From the NCBI RefSeq assembly GCF_001431625.1, contig NZ_LLXT01000104.1, positions 1-64,000 of the forward strand: a DNA stretch of 64,000 bases, written 5' to 3'. The position numbers and the translations under genes were made by a program. The DNA comes from Stenotrophomonas geniculata ATCC 19374 = JCM 13324. Lineage in GTDB: Bacteria; Pseudomonadota; Gammaproteobacteria; Xanthomonadales; Xanthomonadaceae. Positions 16,085 to 24,562 of the stretch are shown here, one piece after another. The first letter of the stretch is position 1. The number at the start of each line of letters is the position of its first letter. The notes beneath the pieces are model-generated. The model ran no database searches, was not told the origin of the DNA, and saw only the letters and a program-made list of their open reading frames with translations.

Positions 16085-17614
16085 ATGGCTATCTTCCACA
16101 CAGCGGTCAAGACCTTCAGCCGAGGCAAGGGCCAATCCGCCGTCGCCGCAGCCGCCTACCGAGGTGGCTTGCTGCTGTCCGATGTCATCACCGGGCAGCA
16201 GCACGACTACCGCCGCAGAAGCGGCGTTGTCGAAACCTTTTGCCTCGCGCCTTCAGATGCACCCGACTGGGCGCTGGTTCCCGGCGAGCTTTGGGCCGTG
16301 GCCGAAGCCGCCGAGCGGCGTAAGGACGCTACGGTAGCCCGGGAGTTCGAGCTGTCGTTGCCGCACGAGCTCTCGGACGAACAGCGAGCCCAGCTGGCAT
16401 TTGCCATTGCCGAGGCATTGGTCGACCGATACCAGTTTGCTGTCCAGGCCAGCATTCACTCCCCTGGAACCCCGGACGGGCTCAACCATCACGTCCACTT
16501 GCTGGCCAGCACCAGGCGCATTGGGCCGGATGGGTTTGGCGAGAAAACGCGCGAGCTCGATGGGGGCGTGTCGGGGAAAGTGCAGATTCAATGGGTCCGG
16601 GAAATGGTCGCTGAAACGACCAACGCACATCTTGAAGCCGCTGGCCTGACGATCACGATCGATCATCGGAGTCTGGCGGAGCAGTCTCGGGCGGCGTCGG
16701 ACCGGGGTGACGAGCTCCAGGCGGTGGCATTGTCTCGGGAGCCAACCAAACACTTGGGCAAAGCGGCCACTGCTCTGGCCCGCAGGGGGATGGAGAGCCG
16801 GCTGGTAGAGGAGAACGATGCCATCCAGGCCGCCAATGCTGAGCACTTAGACCATTTGACCCTCCAAGCGGGGCGCGAGGGCAGGGCCTTCCCCATGTCG
16901 GCGTCGGTCGGTCATGGCCTAGGTGGCCGACCGTCTTCCATGCACGGCTTGGCTCCTAGGTTGAAGATTCGAGGCGTTTCCGGGATGCGGCTCCCTCAGG
17001 TCCTGGGCAGCCAGCACGAAGCAACCGAAGGTGAGCGCCCCATCAGCCTCGCCCAACGCGTGAGTGATGCTCTGCGCGACCTCCAGGACATCGCGCGCGC
17101 CAGGACAGACCTGTCGACCCAGCGCATCCGTGCTGGGCTTGAATGGGCCCAAGCTGAGCTGGCTCGGGCCAGAGAGACGGTCTCCTTACGGCAGTGGATT
17201 ACCAGGGCAGTTGTCCAGGTGCGGGCGTTGCGAGCCGCAATCCTCGGGCGCGCCTTGCGATTGGTTTCTCTTGGGAGGGCGGAGCGTCTGTGGCACCTTG
17301 CACAGCACGAATGGGAGCGATTCAACTCCGACTATCCCATGGGGACCAATGGCTATTCCAGGCCCGAATGGACGCAGCGCCGCGAGCGCCGCCTGTCTGC
17401 GCTGGAGCAGCGGACCAAGGAGCTCGAGAAGGCGCGCTCGCGCGGGTCAGCTGAAGCTCTGGTGGAGGTAGATGCAGACATCCTTCGCAAGGCGGAGGAG
17501 TTGGAGGCAATGCCGTCACCGTCGCAGTTCGTTCTTGAGAGCCAGCCCATTCCGCGGGTTGCTGCGGACGCCCCTGTGCCCGTGTTGAAGCTACGGCCGC
17601 CAACCCTCCATTGA
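16085..17614 (+). CDS. mobA: MobQ-type relaxase (MobA/MobL family)
   Basis: A 509-residue protein opening MAIFHTAVKTFSRGKGQSAV with Tyr25 (AAYRGG) as the likely nucleophile. The metal-binding HUH motif is NHHVHLLAST (about residues 132-141). This is the MobA/MobL domain; in the family it nicks oriT and pilots the strand during mobilization. The C-terminal half is a long, charged, coiled-coil-like region without a primase domain. AAGGAG precedes the ATG. The predicted oriT is just upstream. It is intact and probably functional. Confidence 0.9.
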   Translation: MAIFHTAVKTFSRGKGQSAVAAAAYRGGLLLSDVITGQQHDYRRRSGVVETFCLAPSDAPDWALVPGELWAVAEAAERRKDATVAREFELSLPHELSDEQRAQLAFAIAEALVDRYQFAVQASIHSPGTPDGLNHHVHLLASTRRIGPDGFGEKTRELDGGVSGKVQIQWVREMVAETTNAHLEAAGLTITIDHRSLAEQSRAASDRGDELQAVALSREPTKHLGKAATALARRGMESRLVEENDAIQAANAEHLDHLTLQAGREGRAFPMSASVGHGLGGRPSSMHGLAPRLKIRGVSGMRLPQVLGSQHEATEGERPISLAQRVSDALRDLQDIARARTDLSTQRIRAGLEWAQAELARARETVSLRQWITRAVVQVRALRAAILGRALRLVSLGRAERLWHLAQHEWERFNSDYPMGTNGYSRPEWTQRRERRLSALEQRTKELEKARSRGSAEALVEVDADILRKAEELEAMPSPSQFVLESQPIPRVAADAPVPVLKLRPPTLH

Positions 17615-17617
17615 ACG

Positions 17618-17645
17618 AAAGAGCCCAGCAGATGCGGGGCTTTGT
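17618..17645 (+). terminator. Terminator after the relaxase gene
   Basis: AGCCC (17622-17626) pairs with GGGCT (17637-17641), flanked by A-rich sequence on the left and TTTGTCTTTC on the right. It could serve both the relaxase and the convergent gene. Confidence 0.5.
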
Positions 17646-17648
17646 CTT

Positions 17649-17981
17649 TCAGTGGATCGTGGGTCCAGACGGCTTTCGAGAAGAGGGGGCAGGGGCCAAG
17701 CCGCGTGCCTTGCGCCATTCCTCTTGAGAAACGAAGGTGGGTGGCACCTGATCCCGGCTCACGGTCGCAGCCTTCGGGGCAGGTCGCGCTCCGGTGCTGG
17801 GCACATAGGCGTGTTGCGCTTGCCCGGCAGGGGAAGCGGCGAACCGGCGCATGAGAGCAGCCGCCACATCAAGGGCGTGTTGAATGTCGGCTTCGCGATC
17901 AGCGATATCTCTGGTTCCACTCTGCGCCATGAGGGCAGGAAGAAGGCGGCTGGCGATGCGAAGTTCTACGTTAGCAGGCAT
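17649..17981 (-). CDS. Hypothetical protein
   Basis: A protein of about 110 residues from MPANVELRIASRLLPALMAQ. The first 60 residues are helical; the rest is a Pro/Ala/Lys-rich linker and a FVSQEEWRKARGL segment. The open frame extends upstream to 18143 but the added residues look non-coding. It is convergent with the relaxase. No family recognised. Confidence 0.4.
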   Translation of the reverse strand: MPANVELRIASRLLPALMAQSGTRDIADREADIQHALDVAAALMRRFAASPAGQAQHAYVPSTGARPAPKAATVSRDQVPPTFVSQEEWRKARGLAPAPSSRKPSGPTIH

Positions 17982-18158
17982 TGGATCTCTGAAGCTCTCA
18001 GTATGAAGGTTTTCACATCGAAGCACTTCGTCCAAGATTGGCAAGAGACGGAATCTGCGCTGGTTCACAGATCTGGAAGTTGCGTTCCAATGCCTAAGCA
18101 AACGGCGGTGATGTTGCTTGATGCCTTTGGCGCTTTGGCCCAAGACTTCAGGATGGCC

Positions 18159-18632
18159 CTAGATTGTGGGGTAGACAACCTTCTCATTGTGCTCGCTGTG
18201 CTCGTCAGACCAGATAAGTCGGACGGGTTGCTTGCCTTGGGTGCCTAAGTGGACGGCAGCGAGCAGGTCGACCGACTGATGCGGCTCCATGTGCTCCAGC
18301 GGAAACTTGGAGTCTATGTCCGATTGTATGAGGCAGTCCGTGCCCTCTAGGGGTTCCAAGCGCACATTGCGCGCGGCAGCCTTGCCTTTGTTGAACACTC
18401 TGAGGCGATACTTGTTGCTTCCCAGCTTATTGAACGAGGCCCCCAAGTCGGCCTTCTTCGCACTGGTAGCCTCTCCAGACTCTTTGGCCAAGAGGAGGCG
18501 GTTGAGCTGTTCTTGGGTTTCGTTCAACTTCTTCTGACGCCTGTTGAACAGGAAAGTCATCCAGGTCGCGAAGGCGGACAACGCCAGCGCGGCAGCCGCA
18601 ATAACATCGCCCGTGTCGAAGCTGATAGGCAT
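18159..18632 (-). CDS. Membrane-anchored hypothetical protein
   Basis: A protein of about 157 residues with one N-terminal membrane helix (residues about 10-30), then a coiled-coil-like stretch (RRQKKLNETQEQLNRLLL), then a C-terminal beta-rich domain (KYRLRVFNKGKAAARNVRLE). That last part resembles the immunoglobulin-like domains of small membrane proteins, but no family is recognised. The ATG overlaps the stop of the upstream zinc-finger gene (TGATG), so the two form an operon. Confidence 0.55.
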   Translation of the reverse strand: MPISFDTGDVIAAAALALSAFATWMTFLFNRRQKKLNETQEQLNRLLLAKESGEATSAKKADLGASFNKLGSNKYRLRVFNKGKAAARNVRLEPLEGTDCLIQSDIDSKFPLEHMEPHQSVDLLAAVHLGTQGKQPVRLIWSDEHSEHNEKVVYPTI

Positions 18633-18919
18633 CACTTAAACCTAATGTTCTTGTTGCCCCGGAACGCTTTCTTAAGGGCATCGTGCAGGTGCTTTTGGAG
18701 ATCTTGCGTGACCTGCTTTTTTACCTCGTTGAGGTGCTCATCAATGTTTTCCGCGTTCGCCTCCTTCAGTTCGTCGCGTGTCAAGACTCGTTCGCAGCCT
18801 GCGCACTTCATCGGTGCCTCGCCGGAAGTCTCGGCTTCGTCGTATTCAAACTGCGTGCCCGCACATGTGGGGCAGGTCAAAGTGACGGAGCGAGAGTATT
18901 TTTCGGTGTTGAACGACAT
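18632..18919 (-). CDS. Small zinc-ribbon protein
   Basis: A 95-residue protein with two CxxC knuckles, CPTC (C16, C19) and CAGC (C39, C42), forming a zinc ribbon, followed by a long charged helix (EANAENIDEHLNEVKKQVTQ). Similar small zinc-binding proteins are common in enterobacterial and xanthomonad accessory regions. It is first in a two-gene operon with the membrane-anchored protein. It may bind nucleic acid or protein; function unknown. Confidence 0.6.
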   Translation of the reverse strand: MSFNTEKYSRSVTLTCPTCAGTQFEYDEAETSGEAPMKCAGCERVLTRDELKEANAENIDEHLNEVKKQVTQDLQKHLHDALKKAFRGNKNIRFK

Positions 18920-19007
18920 CGTATGCCCCCTGTCGGTCTTGGTAATCTTGGGTTTCCTGCCCTTACCTATTTACCACTCTGTTCAGCGTTCGCAAGCCGG
19001 GGCTCGT

Positions 19008-20483
19008 TCATTGTTTAAGCAGCCGTGCGAGGGCTGGCAGATTGAGCCCATAGGAGAGCACGGCTAACCCCGGCGAGACGCCTTTAAGGCCTTCCAGCTT
19101 CTCCCGGGCCGTGAAGCTGCGGCTGTATGTCGCATGGTGCTCGTCGTCCAGCTCATGGCCCACCAGCTGGGCCCGGAGCTCGGACACCACGCCTGCCCCC
19201 TGGAGCTCTTGAATCAGCGTTTTTCGGAGGGAGTGGAACCCACGCTTGGCTTCCGGCCAGTTTCCCCCGACCTGTTCCAAGTGCCGGCCGAAGGCCTTGG
19301 TGATCCAGTTGCCCGCCCCATTTTTGGCGTTCGCCTTGGCGGCAGGAAAGAGCCGTGGGGCCTTTTCAGCTCGAAGGCTCCCCACCCAGTCCAGGAATCC
19401 CAGTTCGATGAGGTCAGGATGGACGGGAATGGTGCGCAGGCTGACCTCGGTCTTCACTTTTTGGTGTTCACCCTCGTCAGAAATCCTAATGCAGGGCAGA
19501 CCATCCACCGTCAGCACGTCTTCGACCAGCAACTGGCCAACCTCTGACGCCCGGGCACCCGTGTAAAGTCCAATCAGGGCCGCCCAACGGGCGGACAGCG
19601 CCAGCTCCTCAAAGGCTGCCGGGGCGAACAGCGCTTGGACCTGATGGGCATCGTAGGCCTTAAATCCAAACTTCTTCCGGGCCCGCTTTTCCCGGGTGGA
19701 GTAGGTGATATGGCCAGCGGCCGGGTTGTCGCCTTTGGGGTAGTGCCCGGACGCCATGGCCCACTCGAAGAATCCCCCTTTGCCGCCGATGTAGGACTGT
19801 TTATTGGTCAGGGTCGGGGTGGCTGCGCCCCCGTCTCGCATGAACTGATACCACCGGGCCAGGTCCGACCGGGTCAGCGAGTGCAGCTTGGCCTTGTCGC
19901 CCAAGAACGACACCAGGGCCTCGATGGCAGTCTTCTTGATCGTGTAGGTCTTCGGCAGGCAGCCGGGCTGGATGCTCGCGAGCCAAGCGTCCCGGGCCTT
20001 GCCCAGGCTGATGGTCTCAACCGCGGGCTTGGTCACCCGGCGGGCCGGCGGCATGGGCGGCACGCCCTCTCGAATCAACTCACCCAGCGCACTGGGCTGG
20101 GAGGCAGAGAGCTCCATCATCTGCTGATAGAGCCTGACATCTTCAGGCGTGTCGATTTGCCAGTGCTCGGTCACCGTCCCGTCTGCGGCCTTGGTCCGGT
20201 TCAAGATCAACTGCTGTAGCGGGTCGCCATCGGTCAGGCGCCTGAGCAGCGCGTCGATGTCCTCTTCCTTGATTCTCATGCGTTGCTCCCTCAACACGTC
20301 GAAGGCTTGAGCATAGCGCGCCGCCAGTTGCAGGGCGCGCAACTGGGCCACGGCCAGCTCGGACGTGCGCAGGGTGCGCTTGAAAATGCGTCGGCCAACG
20401 AGGGCCTGGAGATCGATGGGGACCCGTTGCCGGAAAGACCAGAGCCCTGAGGGCGCGCGAACGAGGTGGTGTGGGATGCGCAT
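19008..20483 (-). CDS. int: Tyrosine integrase at the tRNA-Ser junction
   Basis: A 491-residue recombinase. The ATG at 20483 gives the N-terminus MRIPHHLVRAPSGLWSFRQR, typical of this integrase group; the frame upstream runs through non-coding repeats. A core-binding domain (about 155-260) precedes the catalytic domain: Arg311 (TGARASE), His417-x-x-Arg420 (HSLRKT), His443 (VGHE) and nucleophile Tyr453. It should catalyse integration at, and excision from, the tRNA-Ser 3' end. Confidence 0.9.
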   Translation of the reverse strand: MRIPHHLVRAPSGLWSFRQRVPIDLQALVGRRIFKRTLRTSELAVAQLRALQLAARYAQAFDVLREQRMRIKEEDIDALLRRLTDGDPLQQLILNRTKAADGTVTEHWQIDTPEDVRLYQQMMELSASQPSALGELIREGVPPMPPARRVTKPAVETISLGKARDAWLASIQPGCLPKTYTIKKTAIEALVSFLGDKAKLHSLTRSDLARWYQFMRDGGAATPTLTNKQSYIGGKGGFFEWAMASGHYPKGDNPAAGHITYSTREKRARKKFGFKAYDAHQVQALFAPAAFEELALSARWAALIGLYTGARASEVGQLLVEDVLTVDGLPCIRISDEGEHQKVKTEVSLRTIPVHPDLIELGFLDWVGSLRAEKAPRLFPAAKANAKNGAGNWITKAFGRHLEQVGGNWPEAKRGFHSLRKTLIQELQGAGVVSELRAQLVGHELDDEHHATYSRSFTAREKLEGLKGVSPGLAVLSYGLNLPALARLLKQ

Positions 20484-20490
20484 CGAGAGA

Positions 20491-20510
20491 TGTGTCCCGA
20501 TTTGTGTCCC
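20491..20510. promoter_or_regulatory. Candidate integrase arm-type repeats, right end
   Basis: TGTGTCCC occurs at 20491-20498 and 20503-20510, 12 bp apart, just upstream of the integrase start. The same spacing and orientation occur near the left end (88 and 100). Binding here could also let the integrase regulate its own promoter. Confidence 0.4.
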
Positions 20511-20535
20511 GCCGAAGGTCACCCCAGAAAAGCAA

Positions 20536-20559
20536 AAACCCCTGCGTAAACAGGGGTTT
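20536..20559. terminator. Symmetric terminator-like hairpin
   Basis: AAACCCCTG (20536-20544) pairs perfectly with CAGGGGTTT (20551-20559) around a 6-base loop. It lies directly before a diverged copy of the tRNA-Ser 3' end, echoing the terminator/tRNA arrangement at 20726-20773. Confidence 0.6.
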
Positions 20560-20562
20560 GCG

Positions 20563-20586
20563 TAATCTGGCGGAGAAAGGGGGATT
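20563..20586. repeat. Diverged att-like copy of the tRNA-Ser 3' end
   Basis: This 24-base stretch differs from the tRNA-Ser 3' end at two positions (TAATCTGG for TTATCTGG, and GAGAAAGG for GAGAGAGG). With the exact copies at 12 and 20751 it makes three. It probably marks an earlier insertion or a remnant attachment site. Confidence 0.6.
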
Positions 20587-20712
20587 GTCGGGTGCATCCA
20601 TGCACCCGATCCCGGCGCGCTGCGCACCGGGACCCGCCTGCGGCGGTCCGGTTCTGCTCCTGCAGAACCGTCGAACCCCGGCGGGGCTTCTCTCGCCCGA
20701 TGCTCCCCGCCA
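20587..20712. repeat. Cluster of short palindromes
   Basis: Five consecutive GC-rich hairpins: GGGTGCA/TGCACCC, CCCGG/CCGGG, CCGCC/GGCGG, GGTTCTG/CAGAACC and CCCCG/CGGGG. They lie between the diverged att copy and the tRNA-Ser terminator. No coding frame fits. Whether they are recombination structures, a degenerate RNA gene or a repeat element is not clear. Confidence 0.5.
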
Positions 20713-20725
20713 GACAAATAAAAAA

Positions 20726-20742
20726 GCCGCCCACTGGGCGGC
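20726..20742 (-). terminator. tRNA-Ser terminator
   Basis: On the minus strand GCCGCCC pairs with GGGCGGC around AGT and is followed by TTTTTTAT. It begins about 14 bases after the tRNA 3' end. Confidence 0.8.
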
Positions 20743-20750
20743 TTCTTCAT

Positions 20751-20773
20751 TTATCTGGCGGAGAGAGGGGGAT
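20751..20773. other. attR, right direct repeat of the element
   Basis: Identical to the 23 bases at 12-34. It covers the last 18 bases of the tRNA-Ser gene (including CCA) plus 5 bases beyond, so the tRNA is kept intact after insertion. Confidence 0.85.
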
Positions 20774-20848
20774 TCGAACCCCCGAAGCGCGGTTTAGACG
20801 CTTACACACTTTCCAGGCGTGCTCCTTCAACCACTCGGACACCTCTCC
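20756..20848 (-). tRNA. tRNA-Ser(GGA)
   Basis: 93 bases including an encoded CCA. The acceptor stem is GGAGAGG paired with CCTCTCC at the other end, with a D-arm, a long class II variable arm (GCGTCTAAACCGCGC region) and a GGTTCGAATCC T-loop. The anticodon loop CTGGAAA contains GGA. It is the integration target of the island to its left. Confidence 0.95.
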
Positions 20849-21009
20849 GGATCCCTGCCATCGGCAAACGCCTCAGCAGGGGCGCAGATTCTAGCGGGCT
20901 GCGCGGCACTTCACAAGCACCCCGATCAACGGCGTATCCATGGCAATGGGTGGCGAGGGGGCTGGACAGGCATGGCACAATGGAACATCCGATGGAAAAC
21001 GGTGGCCTG

Positions 21010-23049
21010 ATGTCCTACCTCGTCCTTGCCCGCAAGTGGCGTCCGAAGCGTTTTGCCGAGCTGGTGGGCCAGGAACACGTGGTCCGTGCGCTCAGCAACG
21101 CGCTGGACAGCGGCCGGGTCCACCACGCGTTCCTGTTCACCGGTACCCGCGGCGTGGGCAAGACCACCATCGCGCGCATCTTCGCCAAGTCGCTGAACTG
21201 CGAGCAGGGCACCAGCGCCGACCCGTGCGGCCAGTGCGCGGCCTGCCTGGACATCGACGCCGGCCGCTACATCGACCTGCTGGAAATCGACGCCGCGTCC
21301 AACACCGGTGTGGATGACGTGCGTGAGGTGATCGAGAACGCGCAGTACATGCCCTCGCGTGGCAAGTACAAGGTCTACCTGATCGACGAAGTGCACATGC
21401 TGTCCAAAGCGGCGTTCAACGCGCTGCTGAAGACGCTGGAAGAACCGCCGGAACACGTGAAGTTCCTGCTGGCCACCACCGACCCGCAGAAGCTGCCGGT
21501 CACCGTGCTGAGCCGCTGCCTGCAATTCAACCTCAAGCGCCTGGACGAGGATCAGATCCAGGGCCAGATGACGCGCATCCTGGCGGCAGAAGAGATCGAG
21601 GCCGACGGCAGTGCCATCGTACAACTGGCCAAGGCCGCTGACGGTAGCCTGCGCGACGGCCTGTCGCTGCTTGATCAGGCGATCGCCTATGCCGGCGGCG
21701 CGCTGCGCGAGGACGTGGTGCGTACAATGCTGGGCACGGTCGACCGCACCCAGGTGGCGGCGATGCTCGATGCGCTGGCCGAGGGCGATGGTCCGCGCCT
21801 GCTGCAGGTGGTGGCTGCGCTGGCCGAATTCTCGCCGGACTGGAGTGGCGTGCTGGAAGCATTGGCCGAAGGCCTGCATCGCATCCAGGTGCAGCAGCTG
21901 GTACCGGGTGCCTCAGCGGCCGCTGAAGGCCTGGACGCGACGGTGTTCGCCGAACGCCTGCGCCCGGAAGTGGTGCAGCTCTGGTACCAGATGGCCTTGA
22001 ACGGCCGTCGTGACCTGCCGCTGGCGCCGAGCCCGCGCGCGGGATTTGAAATGGCCGTGCTTCGCATGCTGGCGTTCCGACCGGCCGCAGCGGTACCGCC
22101 GGTGCCGAAGGCCGTCGACGGTGCGGTGGGTGGCACGCCGGGCGGTAAAGCCGCCGGTGGTGGCACCGGTGCCGGTAGCCACGAAGCGACGCCGGCCGCT
22201 GCCGCCGCTTCGGCCAGCCCGGCCGTGGTGGCGCAGGTGGCCGCTCCGGCACAGGCCGCGCCGCGCGAACCTGAACCCGAACCGGAGCCGGTCCCGCAAC
22301 CCGACCCTGAGCCGACGCCGGAGCCCGAGCCGGTTCCGGTGGAGGAGCCGGTGTCACCGCCGCCGGTGAAGGCCGAAGCCGTGGCGCCTCCGTCTGTTGA
22401 AGCAGAAGCGGGCGACGACCTGCCGCCGTGGGCCACCGACGAAGCCGAGGCGCGTGACGAGGCGCTGGCGGCCGAGATGGCTGGGCCGGACGCCGCCATG
22501 GTGGCGCCCTGGCATGAACCGCCGGCTCCCGTCGCGGCTCCCGGCGAGCCTGCGCCGTCCGAGCGCCCGTTCCGCACTGAAGGCATTGCCATCGCGCCAA
22601 CAGAGTCGGCCCCGGCACGTGATGCCGTGCCGCAGGAAGGCGTCAGCGAGCTGGCCACGGCCGAGGACTGGCTCGACCTGGTGGCCAACAGTGGCCTGAG
22701 CGGCCCGTCGCGGCAGCTGGCGGCCAACGCTGCCTTCATCAGTTGCCAGCACGGGACCTTGAAATTGGGCCTTTCGCCCGGATTTGAGTACCTGCGCTCG
22801 GAGCGTGCGCTGGCGGCCCTGGGCGAGATGCTGGAGAAAGCCCTTGGCCAGGCCCCGAAGATCGTGGTCGAGACCGTGGAAATCGAGCACGTTCCGGCCG
22901 AGACCCTGCATCAGCGTGCCGACCGCCAGCGTAGTGAGCGGCAGCAGGTGGCAGAGGCTGTTTTCATGGACGATCCGGAAGTGCAGGTGCTGATCCAACA
23001 GCACGGCGCCCGGGTTGTTTCCGATTCCATCCGTTCTTTTGACGAGTAG
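21010..23049 (+). CDS. dnaX: DNA polymerase III tau/gamma subunit
   Basis: A 679-residue clamp-loader ATPase. Walker A is GTRGVGKTT (45-53), zinc Cys are 64, 73, 76 and 79, Walker B is LIDEVH (124-129), and SRC (168-170) carries the arginine finger. A Pro/Glu/Ala-rich linker (about 380-540) precedes the C-terminal polymerase-binding domain. The start at 21010 ([12 protein letters not shown]) fits the family; an upstream frame lacks homology. I see no A6G slippery heptamer, so the E. coli-type gamma frameshift is not evident. YbaB follows after 5 bases. Confidence 0.97.
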   Translation: MSYLVLARKWRPKRFAELVGQEHVVRALSNALDSGRVHHAFLFTGTRGVGKTTIARIFAKSLNCEQGTSADPCGQCAACLDIDAGRYIDLLEIDAASNTGVDDVREVIENAQYMPSRGKYKVYLIDEVHMLSKAAFNALLKTLEEPPEHVKFLLATTDPQKLPVTVLSRCLQFNLKRLDEDQIQGQMTRILAAEEIEADGSAIVQLAKAADGSLRDGLSLLDQAIAYAGGALREDVVRTMLGTVDRTQVAAMLDALAEGDGPRLLQVVAALAEFSPDWSGVLEALAEGLHRIQVQQLVPGASAAAEGLDATVFAERLRPEVVQLWYQMALNGRRDLPLAPSPRAGFEMAVLRMLAFRPAAAVPPVPKAVDGAVGGTPGGKAAGGGTGAGSHEATPAAAAASASPAVVAQVAAPAQAAPREPEPEPEPVPQPDPEPTPEPEPVPVEEPVSPPPVKAEAVAPPSVEAEAGDDLPPWATDEAEARDEALAAEMAGPDAAMVAPWHEPPAPVAAPGEPAPSERPFRTEGIAIAPTESAPARDAVPQEGVSELATAEDWLDLVANSGLSGPSRQLAANAAFISCQHGTLKLGLSPGFEYLRSERALAALGEMLEKALGQAPKIVVETVEIEHVPAETLHQRADRQRSERQQVAEAVFMDDPEVQVLIQQHGARVVSDSIRSFDE

Positions 23050-23054
23050 AGACT

Positions 23055-23375
23055 ATGCGCGGCAACATCGCCCAACTGATGCAGCAGGCCCAGAAGATGC
23101 AGGAAAACCTGCAGAAGGCCCAGGAAGAAATCGCCAGGATCGAAGTGACCGGCAGCGCCGGTGGCGGCATGGTCAGCGTGACCCTGACCGGTGCCAAGGA
23201 ATGCCGCAAGGTGCGCATCGATCCGTCGCTGGCCAGCGACCCGGAGATGCTGGAAGACCTGATCGCCGCCGCCTTCAACGATGCCTCGAACAAGATCGAT
23301 GCCGAGTCGAAGTCGAAGATGGGGTCGGCCACCGCTGGCATGCAGCTGCCGCCGGGCATGAAGCTGCCGTTCTGA
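23055..23375 (+). CDS. ybaB: Nucleoid-associated protein YbaB/EbfC
   Basis: A 106-residue protein, [20 protein letters not shown], followed by the conserved [19 protein letters not shown] core and an ILE-like helix ([13 protein letters not shown]). Family members are homodimeric tweezers that bind DNA. It lies in the conserved dnaX-ybaB-recR order, 5 bases after dnaX. Confidence 0.95.
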   Translation: MRGNIAQLMQQAQKMQENLQKAQEEIARIEVTGSAGGGMVSVTLTGAKECRKVRIDPSLASDPEMLEDLIAAAFNDASNKIDAESKSKMGSATAGMQLPPGMKLPF

Positions 23376-23382
23376 TTTTCAG

Positions 23383-23440
23383 CGTGGCACCCGTGTAACC
23401 GGGTGCCACGGACCCTGTAGCCGTCGAGCCTGCTCGACGC
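23383..23440. repeat. Hairpin plus GTAG-headed REP-like stem-loop
   Basis: CGTGGCACCC (23383-23392) pairs with GGGTGCCACG (23401-23410). Directly after it, GTAG (23417-23420) heads a short CGTCGAGC/GCTCGACG stem. The latter matches the GTAG stem-loops reported in Stenotrophomonas. They may stabilise or attenuate the ybaB-recR transcript. Confidence 0.55.
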
Positions 23441-23457
23441 AATGAAAGCCTGTCGCC

Positions 23458-24057
23458 GTGTCCGCACCCCTGCTTGAACAATTGATCGACGCGTTGCGGG
23501 TGCTGCCGGGCGTCGGCCAGAAGACTGCGCAGCGCATGGCCTACCACCTGCTCGAGCGTGAGCGCGAAGGTGGCCAGCGCTTGGCCGAAACCCTGGCGCT
23601 GGCGGTGGAACGCATCGGTCACTGCGTGCAGTGCCGCGATTTCAGCGAAACCGAGCTGTGCCCGACCTGTGCCAACAGCAGCCGCGAGCGCAGCCAGCTG
23701 TGTGTGGTCGAATCGCCGGCCGACCGCCTGGCCATCGAAAACGCCACCGGCTTCCGCGGTGTCTACTTCGTGCTGCAGGGCCGCCTATCGCCGCTTGATG
23801 GCATCGGCCCGCGCGAGCTGGGCCTGGAGCAGCTGGAGCGACGGCTGGCCGAAGGCGAGGTGCAGGAGCTGATCATCGCCACCAGCGCCACTGTCGAGGG
23901 CGAGGCCACCGCGCATTACCTGGCGCAGCTGGCGCGTGCACGCAAGGTGCAGCCCAGCCGTCTGGCGCAGGGCCTGCCGCTGGGCGGCGAACTGGAATAC
24001 GTCGATCGTGGCACGCTGTCGCACGCGTTCGGGACGCGCAGCGAATTCCGCGATTGA
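23458..24057 (+). CDS. recR: Recombination mediator protein RecR
   Basis: A 199-residue protein with a GTG start. It has a helix-hairpin-helix region ([20 protein letters not shown], about 13-32), a four-Cys zinc finger (C57, C60, C69, C72) and a Toprim domain beginning [13 protein letters not shown] (about 82-94) and ending near 170. In the family it acts with RecO and RecF to load RecA at single-strand gaps. Length and order are typical. Confidence 0.97.
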   Translation: MSAPLLEQLIDALRVLPGVGQKTAQRMAYHLLEREREGGQRLAETLALAVERIGHCVQCRDFSETELCPTCANSSRERSQLCVVESPADRLAIENATGFRGVYFVLQGRLSPLDGIGPRELGLEQLERRLAEGEVQELIIATSATVEGEATAHYLAQLARARKVQPSRLAQGLPLGGELEYVDRGTLSHAFGTRSEFRD

Positions 24058-24123
24058 GCAACGGCCGGCATGGCCGGGCGTGAGCGGCCTACAATGCGGG
24101 AGACATCCCCGCCGAGGCCGACC

Positions 24124-24483
24124 ATGAGCAACGAAACCCTCTTCAGCAAGATCATCCGTCGCGAGATCCCGGCCACCATCGTCTACGAGGATGACGAGGT
24201 GCTGGGCTTCAAGGACATCGCACCGCAGGCGCCGGTGCACGTGCTGTTCATTCCGAAGAACGAGATCATTCCGACCCTGGATGACCTGCAGCCGTCGCAG
24301 GCGCACCTGATCGGGAAGCTGGCGCTGGCTGCCGCCGAGTACGCGCGCCGCGAAGGCTTCGCACAGGACGGCTACCGCATCGTGATGAACTGCCGCGAGG
24401 ATGCCGGCCAGACCGTGTTCCATATCCACATGCACCTGCTGGCCGGTGCGTCGCTGGGGCACTTCGGTACCCCGGGACGTTGA
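24124..24483 (+). CDS. hinT: HIT-family nucleotide hydrolase (HinT-like)
   Basis: A 119-residue protein. It contains the N-terminal IIRREIPATIVYEDDEVL, and the C-terminal histidine triad QTVFHIHMHLLAG (H-x-H-x-H). Family members hydrolyse AMP-lysine and other purine nucleoside phosphoramidates. The ATG at 24124 is preferred to upstream in-frame starts. A strong bidirectional terminator follows. Confidence 0.93.
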   Translation: MSNETLFSKIIRREIPATIVYEDDEVLGFKDIAPQAPVHVLFIPKNEIIPTLDDLQPSQAHLIGKLALAAAEYARREGFAQDGYRIVMNCREDAGQTVFHIHMHLLAGASLGHFGTPGR

Positions 24484-24513
24484 GCGCCCGGTATCCGCGC
24501 CATGCGTGGATGA

Positions 24514-24539
24514 AAAAGGCCGCCCGAGGGCGGCCTTTT
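24514..24539. terminator. Bidirectional terminator
   Basis: AAAAGGCCGCCC pairs with GGGCGGCCTTTT with only two bases between the arms (a slightly larger loop in practice). It lies between the convergent hinT and slp-type genes and fits both. Confidence 0.85.
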
Positions 24540-24562
24540 CCGTCATGCGTGTGTGGTGACGA

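Larger units (their letters stand above)
12..20773. mobile_element. Integrative mobilizable element in tRNA-Ser
   Basis: The interval is bounded by two identical 23-bp direct repeats (12-34 and 20751-20773); the right copy is the 3' end of tRNA-Ser. A tyrosine integrase sits next to the tRNA with its start codon facing it, as is usual for tRNA-targeting islands. The element also encodes a MobQ-type relaxase and an IncQ-like origin of transfer, but no mating-pair-formation genes. By inference it would excise by itself and need a helper conjugation system to transfer. Cargo includes SIR2-HerA, nuclease-like proteins and many unassigned genes. An internal second integrase suggests a composite origin. 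Confidence 0.85.

Noticed and set aside
20484-20750. N-terminal extension of the tRNA-proximal integrase
   Set aside because: The extra 89 residues are encoded by hairpins and att-like sequence; the family start at 20483 is clear.
20849-21009. 4.5S RNA (ffs) upstream of dnaX
   Set aside because: ffs lies near dnaX in some gammaproteobacteria, but the conserved tetraloop region is not present here.
21010-23049. dnaX programmed frameshift
   Set aside because: No A6G or similar slippery heptamer with a following stem is visible in the gene.
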